A stretch of 45,154 nucleotides of DNA, from the NCBI GenBank assembly GCA_937128475.1, contig CAKZML010000195.1, positions 1-45,154 on the forward strand, given 5' to 3'. Made by a program: the position numbers and the translations under genes. Every line of letters begins with the position of its first letter. Within the stretch, counting starts at the first letter, position 1. This DNA is from an uncultured Chromatiales bacterium (GTDB taxonomy: Bacteria > Pseudomonadota > Gammaproteobacteria > Steroidobacterales > BM003). Below are positions 18,583-27,789 of this stretch, one piece after another. The notes beneath the pieces were generated by a model. That model ran no database searches and was not told the DNA's origin. It saw only the letters and a program-made list of their open reading frames with translations.

Positions 18583-19335
18583 ATGACTGCACCTAAAGGC
18601 ACACAAGCGGCCGTCCGGGCGATCGGACTGCTAAAAGCATTCACTGACAATGATCCCGAATTGTCTCTTTCCGATTTGTGTAAGCGCCTGGGTCTTACCA
18701 AGACCACGGCCCATCGCTTGCTGGGGGCACTGGAAAGTGAAGGGCTGATTGCCAGGAACGAGCGTAACGGTCGATACAAACTGGGTATAGGGCTTCTGGA
18801 CCTGGGCGCCAGGGCCTTGCGCAGCAACGATCTTAGGGACCGTGTCAGGCCGGCCCTGGAGTGGCTAAGGCGTCAAACCGGCGAGACAGCCACCCTGGAG
18901 ATTCCAGTAGATGGTCACGTACTAATCCTGGACGAATTACACACCGGGCATCTGGTCTCGGCGTCGGGCAATATCGGAAGTCGCTGGGCAGTGCATGCCA
19001 CCTCCTCGGGCAAGGCGTTGCTCGCGACCCGGCCTGAAATGTGGGAGCAATTACCCGAGACCTTAAGACGTTTCACTGCTAACACCATCGTCTCGCGGGA
19101 AGCCCTGAAGCGGCAGACCGATTCGGTCAGTACACTGGGTTACGCCACTGCCTCGGAAGAACTCGAAGAAGGCTACAGCGCCGTGGCCGCACCCTTATTC
19201 AATCCAATGGGTGAAGTGGAGGGTGCACTAAGCCTGGGCGGTCCGACGGCGCGTATGGCGCCCCGGGGTCTGGAATACTTTGGGCAACTGGTCGTGCAGG
19301 CAGCCACGCAATGCCGACGGGGCGTGTTACGGTAG
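18583..19335 (+). CDS. IclR-family transcriptional regulator
   Basis: MTAPKGTQAAVRAIGLLKAFTDNDPELSLSDLCKRLGLTKTTAHRLLGALESEGLI HTH; C-terminal LSLGGPTARM. Start could instead be 18574 or 18556. Confidence 0.92.
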   Translation: MTAPKGTQAAVRAIGLLKAFTDNDPELSLSDLCKRLGLTKTTAHRLLGALESEGLIARNERNGRYKLGIGLLDLGARALRSNDLRDRVRPALEWLRRQTGETATLEIPVDGHVLILDELHTGHLVSASGNIGSRWAVHATSSGKALLATRPEMWEQLPETLRRFTANTIVSREALKRQTDSVSTLGYATASEELEEGYSAVAAPLFNPMGEVEGALSLGGPTARMAPRGLEYFGQLVVQAATQCRRGVLR

Positions 19336-19440
19336 GCGTTGCCAAAATTGGCGGGGCCTTCTGGATTTCCCGCTCCAAGGTTAAAAATGTTCCGCGCATT
19401 AAAATACAAAAATAATAATTTGTTCTGAGGGGAGTACCGG

Positions 19441-21345
19441 ATGCATCAGGGAGATCACCGCCGGAATAAGGCGAGCGGCGTTGCGGGCGGACTATTCGCG
19501 ATACTTCTACTGTGCAGTTCTCAATCCTGGGCCGCGGAACTGGACCTTCCCCAGGTCCTGCTTCGAGGGATTGCCTACGATATTTCGGTAAAGGACTCCC
19601 AGGACATGGATGCGAAGGAACTGCTCCTTCAGGTCAACGGAGAGAGCCGTTACGCAACCAGTGTCCCGGGCGGGGCGGTTTTCGATGACATCAAAACGGA
19701 CCAGTCCGGCCCCTTGCAGTTTTCTCTGAGTTACCAGGGCAAGCAGGTCCAGAGCGCCGAGGTGTCGGTGATACCTGGCTGGGTTTCCCTGTTGCCGGCA
19801 TTGCTGGCCATCGGGATTGCGCTGGCCCTGCGCAGCGTCTTGCCTGCCCTGGTTATCGGTCTGTGGGCGGGAGCCTGGGCATTGCAGGGGCTCACTGTGA
19901 AGGGTGCTTTTGTCGGCTTGCTAACCAGCTTTGAAGTTTTTGTCACCAACGCCATGGCCGACAGGAACCATACGACCATCATCCTGTTTACCTTCATGGT
20001 CGCCGGTATGGTGGGCATCATTTCCCGTAATGGTGGCATGCGCGGAATAGTGAATTTCATTATCCAGGGCGCAAACAATGCCAGGCGCGGCCAACTTGCG
20101 GTGTGGTTTCTTGGCCTGGTTATTTTCTTTGATGACTACGCCAATACCCTGGTGGTGGGAAACACCTCCCGTTCGGTGACCGACCGGTTGAAAATTTCCC
20201 GTGAAAAGCTGGCCTATATCGTCGACTCAACCGCCGCCCCGGTGGCGACGGTGGCGCTGGTGACTACCTGGATTGGTTACCAGGTTGGCTTGATTGGAGA
20301 TGCTGTCTCCAAGATTGAAGGGCTGTCGTTACAGCCTTACTCGGTATTTCTGAATTCACTTCCCTACAGTTTTTATCCGTTCCTGGCGATCCTCCTGGTG
20401 TTGCTGATTATCACTACCGGCAGGGACTTTGGTCCTATGCTGAAAGCGGAACGTCGTGCCCGCCTGACCGGTGAGGTGAACTCCCCTAACGTGTCTTCCG
20501 GTACGCGCAGCGACGAGGCCAGCCTGGAAGTGAAGCCGGGGGTCACGCCCAGGGCGATTAACGCGGTGATACCCGTCGCAGTGATGGCCTCGTCGATCAT
20601 GATCGGCCTGTATGTCACCGGCGAAGGTGACACGATCAACGAAATTATTGGGACGGCCAATTCCTACACCGCCTTGATGTGGGCCTCGTTGCTATCGGCC
20701 TTTACTGCAGCATTCATGACGGCAGTGCAGCGCTTGATGAGCATGGAAGAAATTGTGGAGGCCTGGGTTTCCGGGGCGCGTTTCACATTCATCGCAATGA
20801 TTATCCTGATTCTTGCCTGGGCGCTTTCGGATATCAGCGCTGAATTGCACACCGCAGATTTCCTGATGGTAACCCTGGGTTCTGCCTTACCCTATGAGTT
20901 GCTCCCCGCGATCGTATTCGTACTCTCTGCGCTCACTGCCTTCGCTACTGGAAGCAGTTGGGGCGCCATGGGTATCTTGTTGCCCCTGGTTGTGCCCCTG
21001 AGTTGGGCTGTTCTACAGGCCGGCGGTGTGGCGGATCCCGAGCATTACTTCATCCTGTATTCGGCGATTTCCTGCGTGCTGACCGGGTCGGTTTGGGGCG
21101 ACCATTGCTCCCCGATTTCCGATACCACGGTATTGTCTTCCCTGGCCTCGGGCTGTGATCACATTGAGCATGTGCGCACCCAGATGCCCTATGCATTGCT
21201 TGCCGGGGCTGTTGCCCTGTTGCTGGGTACCGTGCCAACCGGGTATGGATTTCCCTGGTGGCTATCGTTCCTGATCTCGGCGGTGACCCTGGGCGTCGTC
21301 CTGCGCTTACTTGGACAGCGGGTCGAAGAGCCCGCGACGGACTAG
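19441..21345 (+). CDS. NhaC-family Na+/H+ antiporter-like transporter with signal peptide and extracytoplasmic N-terminal domain
   Basis: FFDDYANTLVVGNTSRSVTDRLKISREKLAYIVDSTAAPVATVALVTTWIGYQVG, WGAMGILLPLVVPL, GDHCSPISDTTVLSSLASGCDHIEHVRTQ. Confidence 0.9.
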   Translation: MHQGDHRRNKASGVAGGLFAILLLCSSQSWAAELDLPQVLLRGIAYDISVKDSQDMDAKELLLQVNGESRYATSVPGGAVFDDIKTDQSGPLQFSLSYQGKQVQSAEVSVIPGWVSLLPALLAIGIALALRSVLPALVIGLWAGAWALQGLTVKGAFVGLLTSFEVFVTNAMADRNHTTIILFTFMVAGMVGIISRNGGMRGIVNFIIQGANNARRGQLAVWFLGLVIFFDDYANTLVVGNTSRSVTDRLKISREKLAYIVDSTAAPVATVALVTTWIGYQVGLIGDAVSKIEGLSLQPYSVFLNSLPYSFYPFLAILLVLLIITTGRDFGPMLKAERRARLTGEVNSPNVSSGTRSDEASLEVKPGVTPRAINAVIPVAVMASSIMIGLYVTGEGDTINEIIGTANSYTALMWASLLSAFTAAFMTAVQRLMSMEEIVEAWVSGARFTFIAMIILILAWALSDISAELHTADFLMVTLGSALPYELLPAIVFVLSALTAFATGSSWGAMGILLPLVVPLSWAVLQAGGVADPEHYFILYSAISCVLTGSVWGDHCSPISDTTVLSSLASGCDHIEHVRTQMPYALLAGAVALLLGTVPTGYGFPWWLSFLISAVTLGVVLRLLGQRVEEPATD

Positions 21346-21391
21346 ATTGCCGTGCCCTGGTAGGGCCGGAGTTCCAGGCCACTAACCCGCG

Positions 21392-22054
21392 CTAGGAGTC
21401 CTCCGTGTCGGGTCCCAGTCCTTCGAGTTTTCGGTAGAGGATGAAGGAATACAGTACCGGTACCAGGGCAGCGCCGGCACAGATCCAGATCAGGACTTCG
21501 ACGTTGGCGCCGGTAAAACTGGTAATCATCATGAGCAGGCCAGCGATGCTGAATGTCCAGCCGCCCAGTCTATGGGTACGTGCCCATACCTCGTCACTGG
21601 CCAGTGTCCAGGGGGTGCGAATGCCGATAAAGAAATTCTTGCGCAGCTTGCCCATGTAGTTGCCCAGGACGAACAGCAACATGCCCACGGCACCCAGGGT
21701 GATGTTGCTGATCGGAACTGCATCGCCACGGGCTGCCAGCAAGGTGGTTATCGTGACCAGGCTCATGAACAGGACCATCACGGTTTGAAACACTCGCACC
21801 ACGCTGGTGAATTTTTCCATACGGAAGCCGTGGGGAGAGATCAGCGGCAAGGCGAAGAACATCAGGTAGATGGCCAGGGTGATGAGCGGCATGAGAAACA
21901 CGCCCCATGGCTTGGCCATGTAGCCATCAATTTCACCCTGGGCATTCCAGTGAGAGGGTACCGATTCGGGAAGTTGCGGATAGAGCCAGGCCGCAGCGAC
22001 AAAAATGGCCAGGATCAAGCCAAGGCAGATGATATGTGTAATGCGATTGTTCAT
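21392..22054 (-). CDS. SdpI-family (DUF1648-type) membrane protein
   Basis: YPQLPESVPSHWNAQGEIDGYMAKPWGVFLMPL; LGNYMGKLRKNFFIGIRTPWTLASDEVWARTHRLGG. Confidence 0.9.
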   Translation of the reverse strand: MNNRITHIICLGLILAIFVAAAWLYPQLPESVPSHWNAQGEIDGYMAKPWGVFLMPLITLAIYLMFFALPLISPHGFRMEKFTSVVRVFQTVMVLFMSLVTITTLLAARGDAVPISNITLGAVGMLLFVLGNYMGKLRKNFFIGIRTPWTLASDEVWARTHRLGGWTFSIAGLLMMITSFTGANVEVLIWICAGAALVPVLYSFILYRKLEGLGPDTEDS

Positions 22055-22344
22055 GACCGTTTGCTCCGTTTGCCGCTGGCTGGCTTGCCAACTACGTCTA
22101 GTACCAGTGCGGCCACTTCCTCCATGACCGTGGTGTTTAGCGAATAAACTCGGTGTTGACCCCGGCGTTCATCGCGTATCAGTCCGGCGGCCTTCAGGGC
22201 GCTGAAATGATGTGACAATGACGCGCGGGTTATCGGAAATTGTTCCGCCAACTCTCCTGCAGTGGCCGAGCCTTTTTTAAGGCTGCGAAGAATTTCTCTC
22301 CGGGTAGGATCCGCCAGGGCTTTAAATGCGCTTTGCTGTGACAT
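22051..22344 (-). CDS. ArsR-family autorepressor, SdpR-like
   Basis: MSQQSAFKALADPTRREILRSLKKGSATAGELAEQFPITRASLSHHFSALKAAGLI; 4-bp overlap with the SdpI gene. Confidence 0.92.
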   Translation of the reverse strand: MSQQSAFKALADPTRREILRSLKKGSATAGELAEQFPITRASLSHHFSALKAAGLIRDERRGQHRVYSLNTTVMEEVAALVLDVVGKPASGKRSKRS

Positions 22345-22358
22345 GATGGTTATTTCAA

Positions 22359-22403
22359 TATTTAGACAAGTATCTAAATACAAAAAATCAGCGCCCATGT
22401 CAA
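22359..22403 (-). promoter_or_regulatory. Predicted sdpRI promoter and operator
   Basis: -35 TTGACA (complement of 22398-22403), 17-nt spacer, TATTTA at -10 (22375-22380), overlapped by the perfect palindrome TATTTAGA-caagta-TCTAAATA (22359-22380). Confidence 0.7.
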
Positions 22404-22424
22404 GATTATCTGGACCAGGGAAAG

Positions 22425-23339
22425 TCAGTTCCGGGAGGAGAGCAGCGCCAGTCCGCCGGGGATAAGGTCTATTTCCAGGGCCATGGCGCCCTCGGCGATC
22501 AGTTCCCCGTCAGCCTCGACCGGGGTGGGTTCATCAAGGTGAATTGAAATCTGGCGGGTCTGCAAGGTGCGGATTTTCGCCAGGCTTTCGTGAGTGCCGG
22601 CAATCACCCTGTGGACCAGGCCCAGTGCTTCCAGGCGATTAACGCCCCTGGCGATTACAACGTCCAGCAGGCCGTCATCAATCCGGGCGTTTGGCGCCAT
22701 CCGGAACATACTGCCCACCACCTGTCCGTTGCAGATTGTTATCAGGCAGGTTTCCTGTTCCAGCTTGTTGCCTTCCCATTCGATCCGCGCCATGGGTCGG
22801 GGTATGCCTTTCCAAAGCGTCTTCAACACCGCGATCAGGTATACCGTGTGACCACCGAAATGTTTCAATTTATTTGCTTCCATGGCTATCCGCGCATCCA
22901 GACCTATGCCCAGGCAGTTCATGAAATAGTGTCCGTTGCACACCCCCACATCCACCCTGGGAAGGGATCGCTCTCCCCGACATGCCTGTGCGATATCCCG
23001 GCAGGCTTCCTGCCAGTCCGATGGCAGGCCCGCCGTCTTGACGAAGTCGTTGCCGGTGCCCACAGGAATCACGCCCAGTGCTGGCTCCGACTGGCTGCGC
23101 ATCAGTCCATTTACCGCTTCGCACAAGGAGCCATCACCACCGGCAATAGCGATATTCGCGTGACCGGCGTCAGCCGCCTGCAAGGCCAATTCGGTAATAT
23201 GTCCCGGGCTGGCGCTTTCCGCAATGGTGACTTCCAGGCCGAGGCTTAACAGTTCGCTTTCAATGGAACTGGCCAGGGAGTGGGCCTTGCGATGGCCGGC
23301 CCGGGGATTGAGTATCAAGTGCAGATGGGGATGGGACAT
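22425..23339 (-). CDS. YegS/BmrU-family lipid kinase (diacylglycerol kinase catalytic domain)
   Basis: LHLILNPRAGHRKAHSLASSIESEL, IAIAGGDGSLCEAVNGL, LGVIPVGTGNDFVKTAGLP. Confidence 0.92.
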   Translation of the reverse strand: MSHPHLHLILNPRAGHRKAHSLASSIESELLSLGLEVTIAESASPGHITELALQAADAGHANIAIAGGDGSLCEAVNGLMRSQSEPALGVIPVGTGNDFVKTAGLPSDWQEACRDIAQACRGERSLPRVDVGVCNGHYFMNCLGIGLDARIAMEANKLKHFGGHTVYLIAVLKTLWKGIPRPMARIEWEGNKLEQETCLITICNGQVVGSMFRMAPNARIDDGLLDVVIARGVNRLEALGLVHRVIAGTHESLAKIRTLQTRQISIHLDEPTPVEADGELIAEGAMALEIDLIPGGLALLSSRN

Positions 23340-23459
23340 GGGTTTTTGGCTTACTTTGAATTTGACGTAGCTTACACTGTAGTTTCGCAATTACACTAAA
23401 TCTGAAATGCTAGAATACGTGTTCCGATACACCGGGACGCCAAACAATCCGGAAGGTAA

Positions 23460-24110
23460 ATGCTTGAATTAGTGATCAAGGCCTTGTTGGCCTACATGCT
23501 GGGATCGATTAATGGCGCGCTGCTGGTTGGGCGTCTTTACGGCGGTGTGGACATTCGGAAGACCGGAAGTGGTAATGCAGGAGGCACCAATGCCTTTCGC
23601 ACCCAGGGTTCTGTGTTCGCACTGAATACGGTGGTTATTGATGTAGGCAAGGGTTTCCTGCCTGCCTGGATTTTGCCGGGGCTGTTGCTGCCCGGGCTGG
23701 TCAGCACTTCAGAACTGGACCTTATGATTGGACCCGCGTTGTACGGGGCGGCGGCAGTTCTTGGCCATTGCTACCCGCTGTGGCACGGGTTTCGGGGCGG
23801 CAAGGGTGCGGCGACCATGATAGGCGCCTATATCGCACTGGCACCGATCCTGCTGTTGCCAGTCCTGCTTGCCTGGGTGGTGGTGTTATTGCTGTTCGGC
23901 TATGTGGGAGTCGCCACCATGGGCGCCGGACTTGCCGCACCCGTGTATATGCTCCTGATGGGTCTTCAGGATTCGCAAATGCCGTTGTTCGTGTTCACCG
24001 CAAGCTGCGCGGTGTTCCTGGTGTTTACTCATCGAAGCAATATCCAGAGACTTCGTGAGGGAACCGAACACTGCATGTTTCCCCGCGCCCTGCTACGCAA
24101 AAAGTCCTGA
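23460..24110 (+). CDS. plsY: Glycerol-3-phosphate acyltransferase PlsY
   Basis: YMLGSINGALLVGRLYGGVDIRKTGSGNAGGTNAFRTQG, LGHCYPLWHGFRGGKGAATMIGAYI. Confidence 0.94.
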   Translation: MLELVIKALLAYMLGSINGALLVGRLYGGVDIRKTGSGNAGGTNAFRTQGSVFALNTVVIDVGKGFLPAWILPGLLLPGLVSTSELDLMIGPALYGAAAVLGHCYPLWHGFRGGKGAATMIGAYIALAPILLLPVLLAWVVVLLLFGYVGVATMGAGLAAPVYMLLMGLQDSQMPLFVFTASCAVFLVFTHRSNIQRLREGTEHCMFPRALLRKKS

Positions 24111-24162
24111 GTAGACGCGTCCTGCACGGACGGCTGTGACCTGGAGAATTCGGTGCCGGAAA

Positions 24163-25176
24163 ATGCATGATTCCTGGAGCCTCGGATATCGACTGATACA
24201 GTTGCTGTCCAGCGGCCGCCAATTCGACGCTGCCGGCCTTGGCGCTGAATTGAAGATTTCTCCGGACCAGGTGATGGATACCCTGGGCCTGCTCCGGGGG
24301 ATGGGCTTACAGCTGAACCATGGTCCAGATGAGTTCTACCGTCTTTCCTGTCCGGTAGAGCTGCTGGATGCCTCGCGGATATCCGCTGACCTGGCGCCCC
24401 ATGTTGTCGAACGACTCGGGGCGGTGGAAATCCTGGAGCAGGTGGACTCCAGCAATTCCTGGTTGCTAAACCAACCCCGGTGCGAGATCGGCGCGGGCAG
24501 GGCCTGCCTGGCCGAAATACAGACCGCCGGTCGCGGTCGTCGGGGCCGGCAGTGGATGGCTCCCCCAACCGGCAGTCTCTGCCTGTCCCTGGCCTGGCAC
24601 TTTCCCAGGATATCTCCCGACATGTCCTGCCTGAGCCTGGCTTGCGGCATCGCAGTGGTGCGCGCCCTGGAGCAGCTGGGTGTGGAAGGCGTGTCCATAA
24701 AGTGGCCCAATGACCTCATGTGGCAGGACCGCAAACTCGCGGGCTTACTGGTTGAAATGCGCAGCGATGGCAGCGGTTCGGGATACGTGATCATTGGCCT
24801 GGGCTTGAACCTGGACCTGGGAACCCTGGCCGGAGAGATTTCTACGGGTTGGGGCGGTGCTCCGGTTGACCTGGCCGCCGTGGTGCCGGATCGCGTACCC
24901 GGGCGAAATGCGCTGGCCGCCGCCGTACTGAACTCACTAACGGATATACTGTTGGCCTTTTCTGAATCAGGCTTTGCCGGTCTGCGCGAGCAGTGGCAGA
25001 GACTGGATGGGTTGAAGGGTCGCCAGGTGAAAGTGCAGAACGAGGCTGGCGTATTACTGGGAACCGTCCTGGGTGTGGATGATTCGGGTGCCCTGAGATT
25101 GATGATGGACGGCGAGGAAGTGCAATGTGTTGCTGGGGAAGTATCAGTGAGGCCGGTCGATGCGATTGCTGATTGA
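24163..25176 (+). CDS. birA: Bifunctional biotin-[acetyl-CoA carboxylase] ligase / biotin operon repressor
   Basis: Truncated-looking HTH domain then LEQVDSSNSWLL, AEIQTAGRGRRGRQWMAPPTGSLCLSLAW, SIKWPNDLMWQDRKLAGLLVEM. Confidence 0.93.
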   Translation: MHDSWSLGYRLIQLLSSGRQFDAAGLGAELKISPDQVMDTLGLLRGMGLQLNHGPDEFYRLSCPVELLDASRISADLAPHVVERLGAVEILEQVDSSNSWLLNQPRCEIGAGRACLAEIQTAGRGRRGRQWMAPPTGSLCLSLAWHFPRISPDMSCLSLACGIAVVRALEQLGVEGVSIKWPNDLMWQDRKLAGLLVEMRSDGSGSGYVIIGLGLNLDLGTLAGEISTGWGGAPVDLAAVVPDRVPGRNALAAAVLNSLTDILLAFSESGFAGLREQWQRLDGLKGRQVKVQNEAGVLLGTVLGVDDSGALRLMMDGEEVQCVAGEVSVRPVDAIAD

Positions 25177-25915
25177 CGCGGGGAATAGTCGATTGAAATG
25201 GGCCGTGTCCCGGGGACGTGGCCTGGAAACCATTGGCAGTATGTCTCGTGATGATGTTCGGCAAGGTGGCGTCAACGCCCTGTTGAATGAGTTGGGTGAT
25301 ATGCCGGACTCGATATGGGTGGCGAATGTGGCGGGTCAATCTCTTGAAGATGCGCTGCGCCGCGCGGCGCCGGAGTTGGCGGACGGCGCATGGCACTTTG
25401 AGAAAACCCGCGAGCATTGCCTGGGCCTGACTAACGGCTACCGACAGCCGGACTTGCTTGGAGTGGACCGCTGGATAGCCATGATCGGCGCCTTTGCGCG
25501 GGTTGGCGAAGCGGTTTGTGTGGTGGATGCCGGAACCGCCTGCACCCTGGATGCGGTGGACAGTACAGGCCGTCATCTTGGCGGCGTAATCGCCCCGGGA
25601 GTAGGATTAATGCAGTCCAGCCTGAGGAAAGACACCAGCGACATTGATTTGCATGCGAAGCGCAGTAAAGGTGAAGACAAGGGCTTGTTCGCCCGGAGTA
25701 CGGCCGGAGCCGTCACATCGGGCAGCGTGTTTAGCCTGGCGGCGTTGGCCGAACGCGGGGTGCGGGAATTGGCCCAGGTGTGCGGCCATGAGCCGGCGCT
25801 GATTTTGACCGGTGGTGATGCTCAATTAGTGGCCGACCAGTGCCAGGTGGCTTGCACGGTTGTACCGGAACTGGTGTTGGAAGGACTGAATTTGATTGCG
25901 GAGAATGAATTGTGA
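25160..25915 (+). CDS. coaX: Type III pantothenate kinase
   Basis: MRLLIDAGNSRLKWA, GVDRWIAMIGAFA, VCVVDAGTACTLDAVD, HLGGVIAPG; overlaps birA by 17 bp. Confidence 0.94.
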   Translation: MRLLIDAGNSRLKWAVSRGRGLETIGSMSRDDVRQGGVNALLNELGDMPDSIWVANVAGQSLEDALRRAAPELADGAWHFEKTREHCLGLTNGYRQPDLLGVDRWIAMIGAFARVGEAVCVVDAGTACTLDAVDSTGRHLGGVIAPGVGLMQSSLRKDTSDIDLHAKRSKGEDKGLFARSTAGAVTSGSVFSLAALAERGVRELAQVCGHEPALILTGGDAQLVADQCQVACTVVPELVLEGLNLIAENEL

Positions 25916-26685
25916 GACTTATCGTCCTCACCTTGCTGTTGGCTAATCTGCTGTTTCTTGCCTGGCAATACATGTTGGGGCAAAACAAGCCAGAGGCTCC
26001 CCAGGACGCCTATCAGAATGTTCCGTCTCTGGAGTTGGCTTCACAGGAGGTTCCCGAGGCCGCTATCACCGATCTGGAGCCGCTTGTCGAAGAGCTCGAG
26101 GAAATTGCGGATCCATTGATGGCGCAAAGCGATACTCCTCCGGTTGAAATCATGACGCCCGATCCGGAAACCGTTCCCGTTGCAACGCCTTCGCCGGGGG
26201 TGTGTGCGAACCTGGGTCCGTTTGACGACGAGAATGCAGCCCTTGCGGCGATAGACGAATTTTCCCTGTCCAGCTTTAATCCGGTGGTAAATGAAAGGCA
26301 GACATTGCGAGTGGTCTACTGGGTTTATATCCCGCCGTTCAGGGACCGCAAGTCTGCCAACCTGGCCTTGAATATGCTGGCATCGCGGGGCATCAAGGAT
26401 GCGTATATCGTGGGCAGTGGCGAGGACATGAATGCCATCGCCCTGGGTTTGTACAGCGAGGAAGGCAGGGCTAAACGTCGACTGGAACAGATGGAGGAGA
26501 CCGGTATGGCAGCCCGCATTGGCACCCTGGATCGCTCTTCCAGCCTGTTTTTCATCAACGTGGAGCTGCCAAGGCTGCAGGACTTTGATGCCAAATTGCT
26601 GAGCGCCTCTGAACATTCCTCACTTTCCTTTGCTGCGACTGACTGTGAGGTGGAAGTTACGGGTGAAAAGGCTGATGCCAATTAA
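25912..26685 (+). CDS. SPOR-domain-like membrane-anchored protein
   Basis: N-terminal TM segment MRLIVLTLLLANLLFLAWQ, acidic linker, C-terminal YWVYIPPFRDRKSANLALNMLASRGIKDAYIVGSGEDMNAIALGLYSEEGRAKRRLEQME; GTG start overlapping coaX stop. Confidence 0.75.
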   Translation: MRLIVLTLLLANLLFLAWQYMLGQNKPEAPQDAYQNVPSLELASQEVPEAAITDLEPLVEELEEIADPLMAQSDTPPVEIMTPDPETVPVATPSPGVCANLGPFDDENAALAAIDEFSLSSFNPVVNERQTLRVVYWVYIPPFRDRKSANLALNMLASRGIKDAYIVGSGEDMNAIALGLYSEEGRAKRRLEQMEETGMAARIGTLDRSSSLFFINVELPRLQDFDAKLLSASEHSSLSFAATDCEVEVTGEKADAN

Positions 26686-27646
26686 TGGTTCTGATGACCG
26701 GACGCAGCTGACTGCGGGTCGGGAAGTCCTGGCTGACTATGGTCAGGATGAGGCCATGAATCGTCGCAAGGCTCTTGAAAGAGGGCATTCTGACACCAGG
26801 GTGTTCGGCGGCGGCAAGACTTTCTTCCATCCTGAAAACTCCCGGTTGTCCGCATCCCTGCTAAGGAGGCTTCTAAAGCTTACCGGCATGCTGGACCGGG
26901 GGCGTCGTAACGCCATGGATATCGCGGTCAGGGAAAATCTGGTCACCTTGCCAAGATTGCCCAAGAGCTTTGATGGATTCACCGTGTTGCAGATTTCCGA
27001 CCTGCACCTGGATTCACGCCCGGATTTTGCCCCCTGCCTGGCGGAAGTGGTTGCTCCCCTGGAATATGACCTGTGCGTGCTGACCGGTGATTACCGTTTT
27101 CACACCCAGGGTGATGTCAGGCCAGCGTTGATGGGCTTGTCCTTGCTGCGTGAGGCTTTGAACGGCGACGTCTACGCGGTGCTGGGTAATCATGACAGTT
27201 CGGACATGATTCCCGACATGCTCACCATGGGGTATGAGCTCCTGTACAACGCCTCGGTGCCGATCCAGCGTGATGGGCAGAAGATTTACCTGGTGGGTGT
27301 GGATGATCCGCATTTCTTCCAGACGGATGACCTGGAAAAGGCTCTCACTGCGGTTCCGGAGGGAATCACCCGGATGCTGCTCGCCCACTCGCCGGAAATC
27401 TACCGGGTAGCGGAAAGTGCCGACGTGGACTTCATGGTTTGCGGCCACACTCATGGCGGGCAGATTGCGCTACCCGGCGGAAAAGTGCTGTACAAGAATG
27501 CGCGCTGTCCCTCCCGGCTTGCATCGGGAAACTGGCAATACGGGAGTCTGAAAGGCTACACCTCGGTGGGCGCAGGGTCCTCCCTTCTGGATGTGCGCTT
27601 CAATTGCCAGCCCGAAGTTGTGCTGCATCGTCTACATTGCCCTTGA
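26675..27646 (+). CDS. Metallophosphoesterase
   Basis: LQISDLHLDSRPDF, VLTGDYRFH, YAVLGNHDSSD, FMVCGHTHGGQIALPG; start uncertain (26630, 26675 or 26756). Confidence 0.88.
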   Translation: MPINGSDDRTQLTAGREVLADYGQDEAMNRRKALERGHSDTRVFGGGKTFFHPENSRLSASLLRRLLKLTGMLDRGRRNAMDIAVRENLVTLPRLPKSFDGFTVLQISDLHLDSRPDFAPCLAEVVAPLEYDLCVLTGDYRFHTQGDVRPALMGLSLLREALNGDVYAVLGNHDSSDMIPDMLTMGYELLYNASVPIQRDGQKIYLVGVDDPHFFQTDDLEKALTAVPEGITRMLLAHSPEIYRVAESADVDFMVCGHTHGGQIALPGGKVLYKNARCPSRLASGNWQYGSLKGYTSVGAGSSLLDVRFNCQPEVVLHRLHCP

Positions 27647-27671
27647 TAGATTGGGCAAAAGTAAGAATAAT
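27643..27671 (+). promoter_or_regulatory. Predicted sigma-70 promoter for tRNA-Thr(TGT)
   Basis: TTGATA (27643-27648), 17-nt spacer, AATAAT (27666-27671), about 20 nt before the tRNA. Confidence 0.6.
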
Positions 27672-27691
27672 CGCTTCTCTTCAGCGTATAG

Positions 27692-27767
27692 GCCGGTATA
27701 GCTCAGCTGGTAGAGCAACTGATTTGTAATCAGTAGGTCCGGGGTTCGACTCCTCGTGCCGGCACCA
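27692..27767 (+). tRNA. tRNA-Thr(TGT)
   Basis: Acceptor GCCGGTA/TGCCGGC, D-arm AGCTCAGCTGGTAGAGCA, anticodon loop TTTGTAA, T-arm GGTTCGACTCC, encoded CCA. Confidence 0.95.
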
Positions 27768-27789
27768 CTTCCCACGTTTTTCTCCGCAA

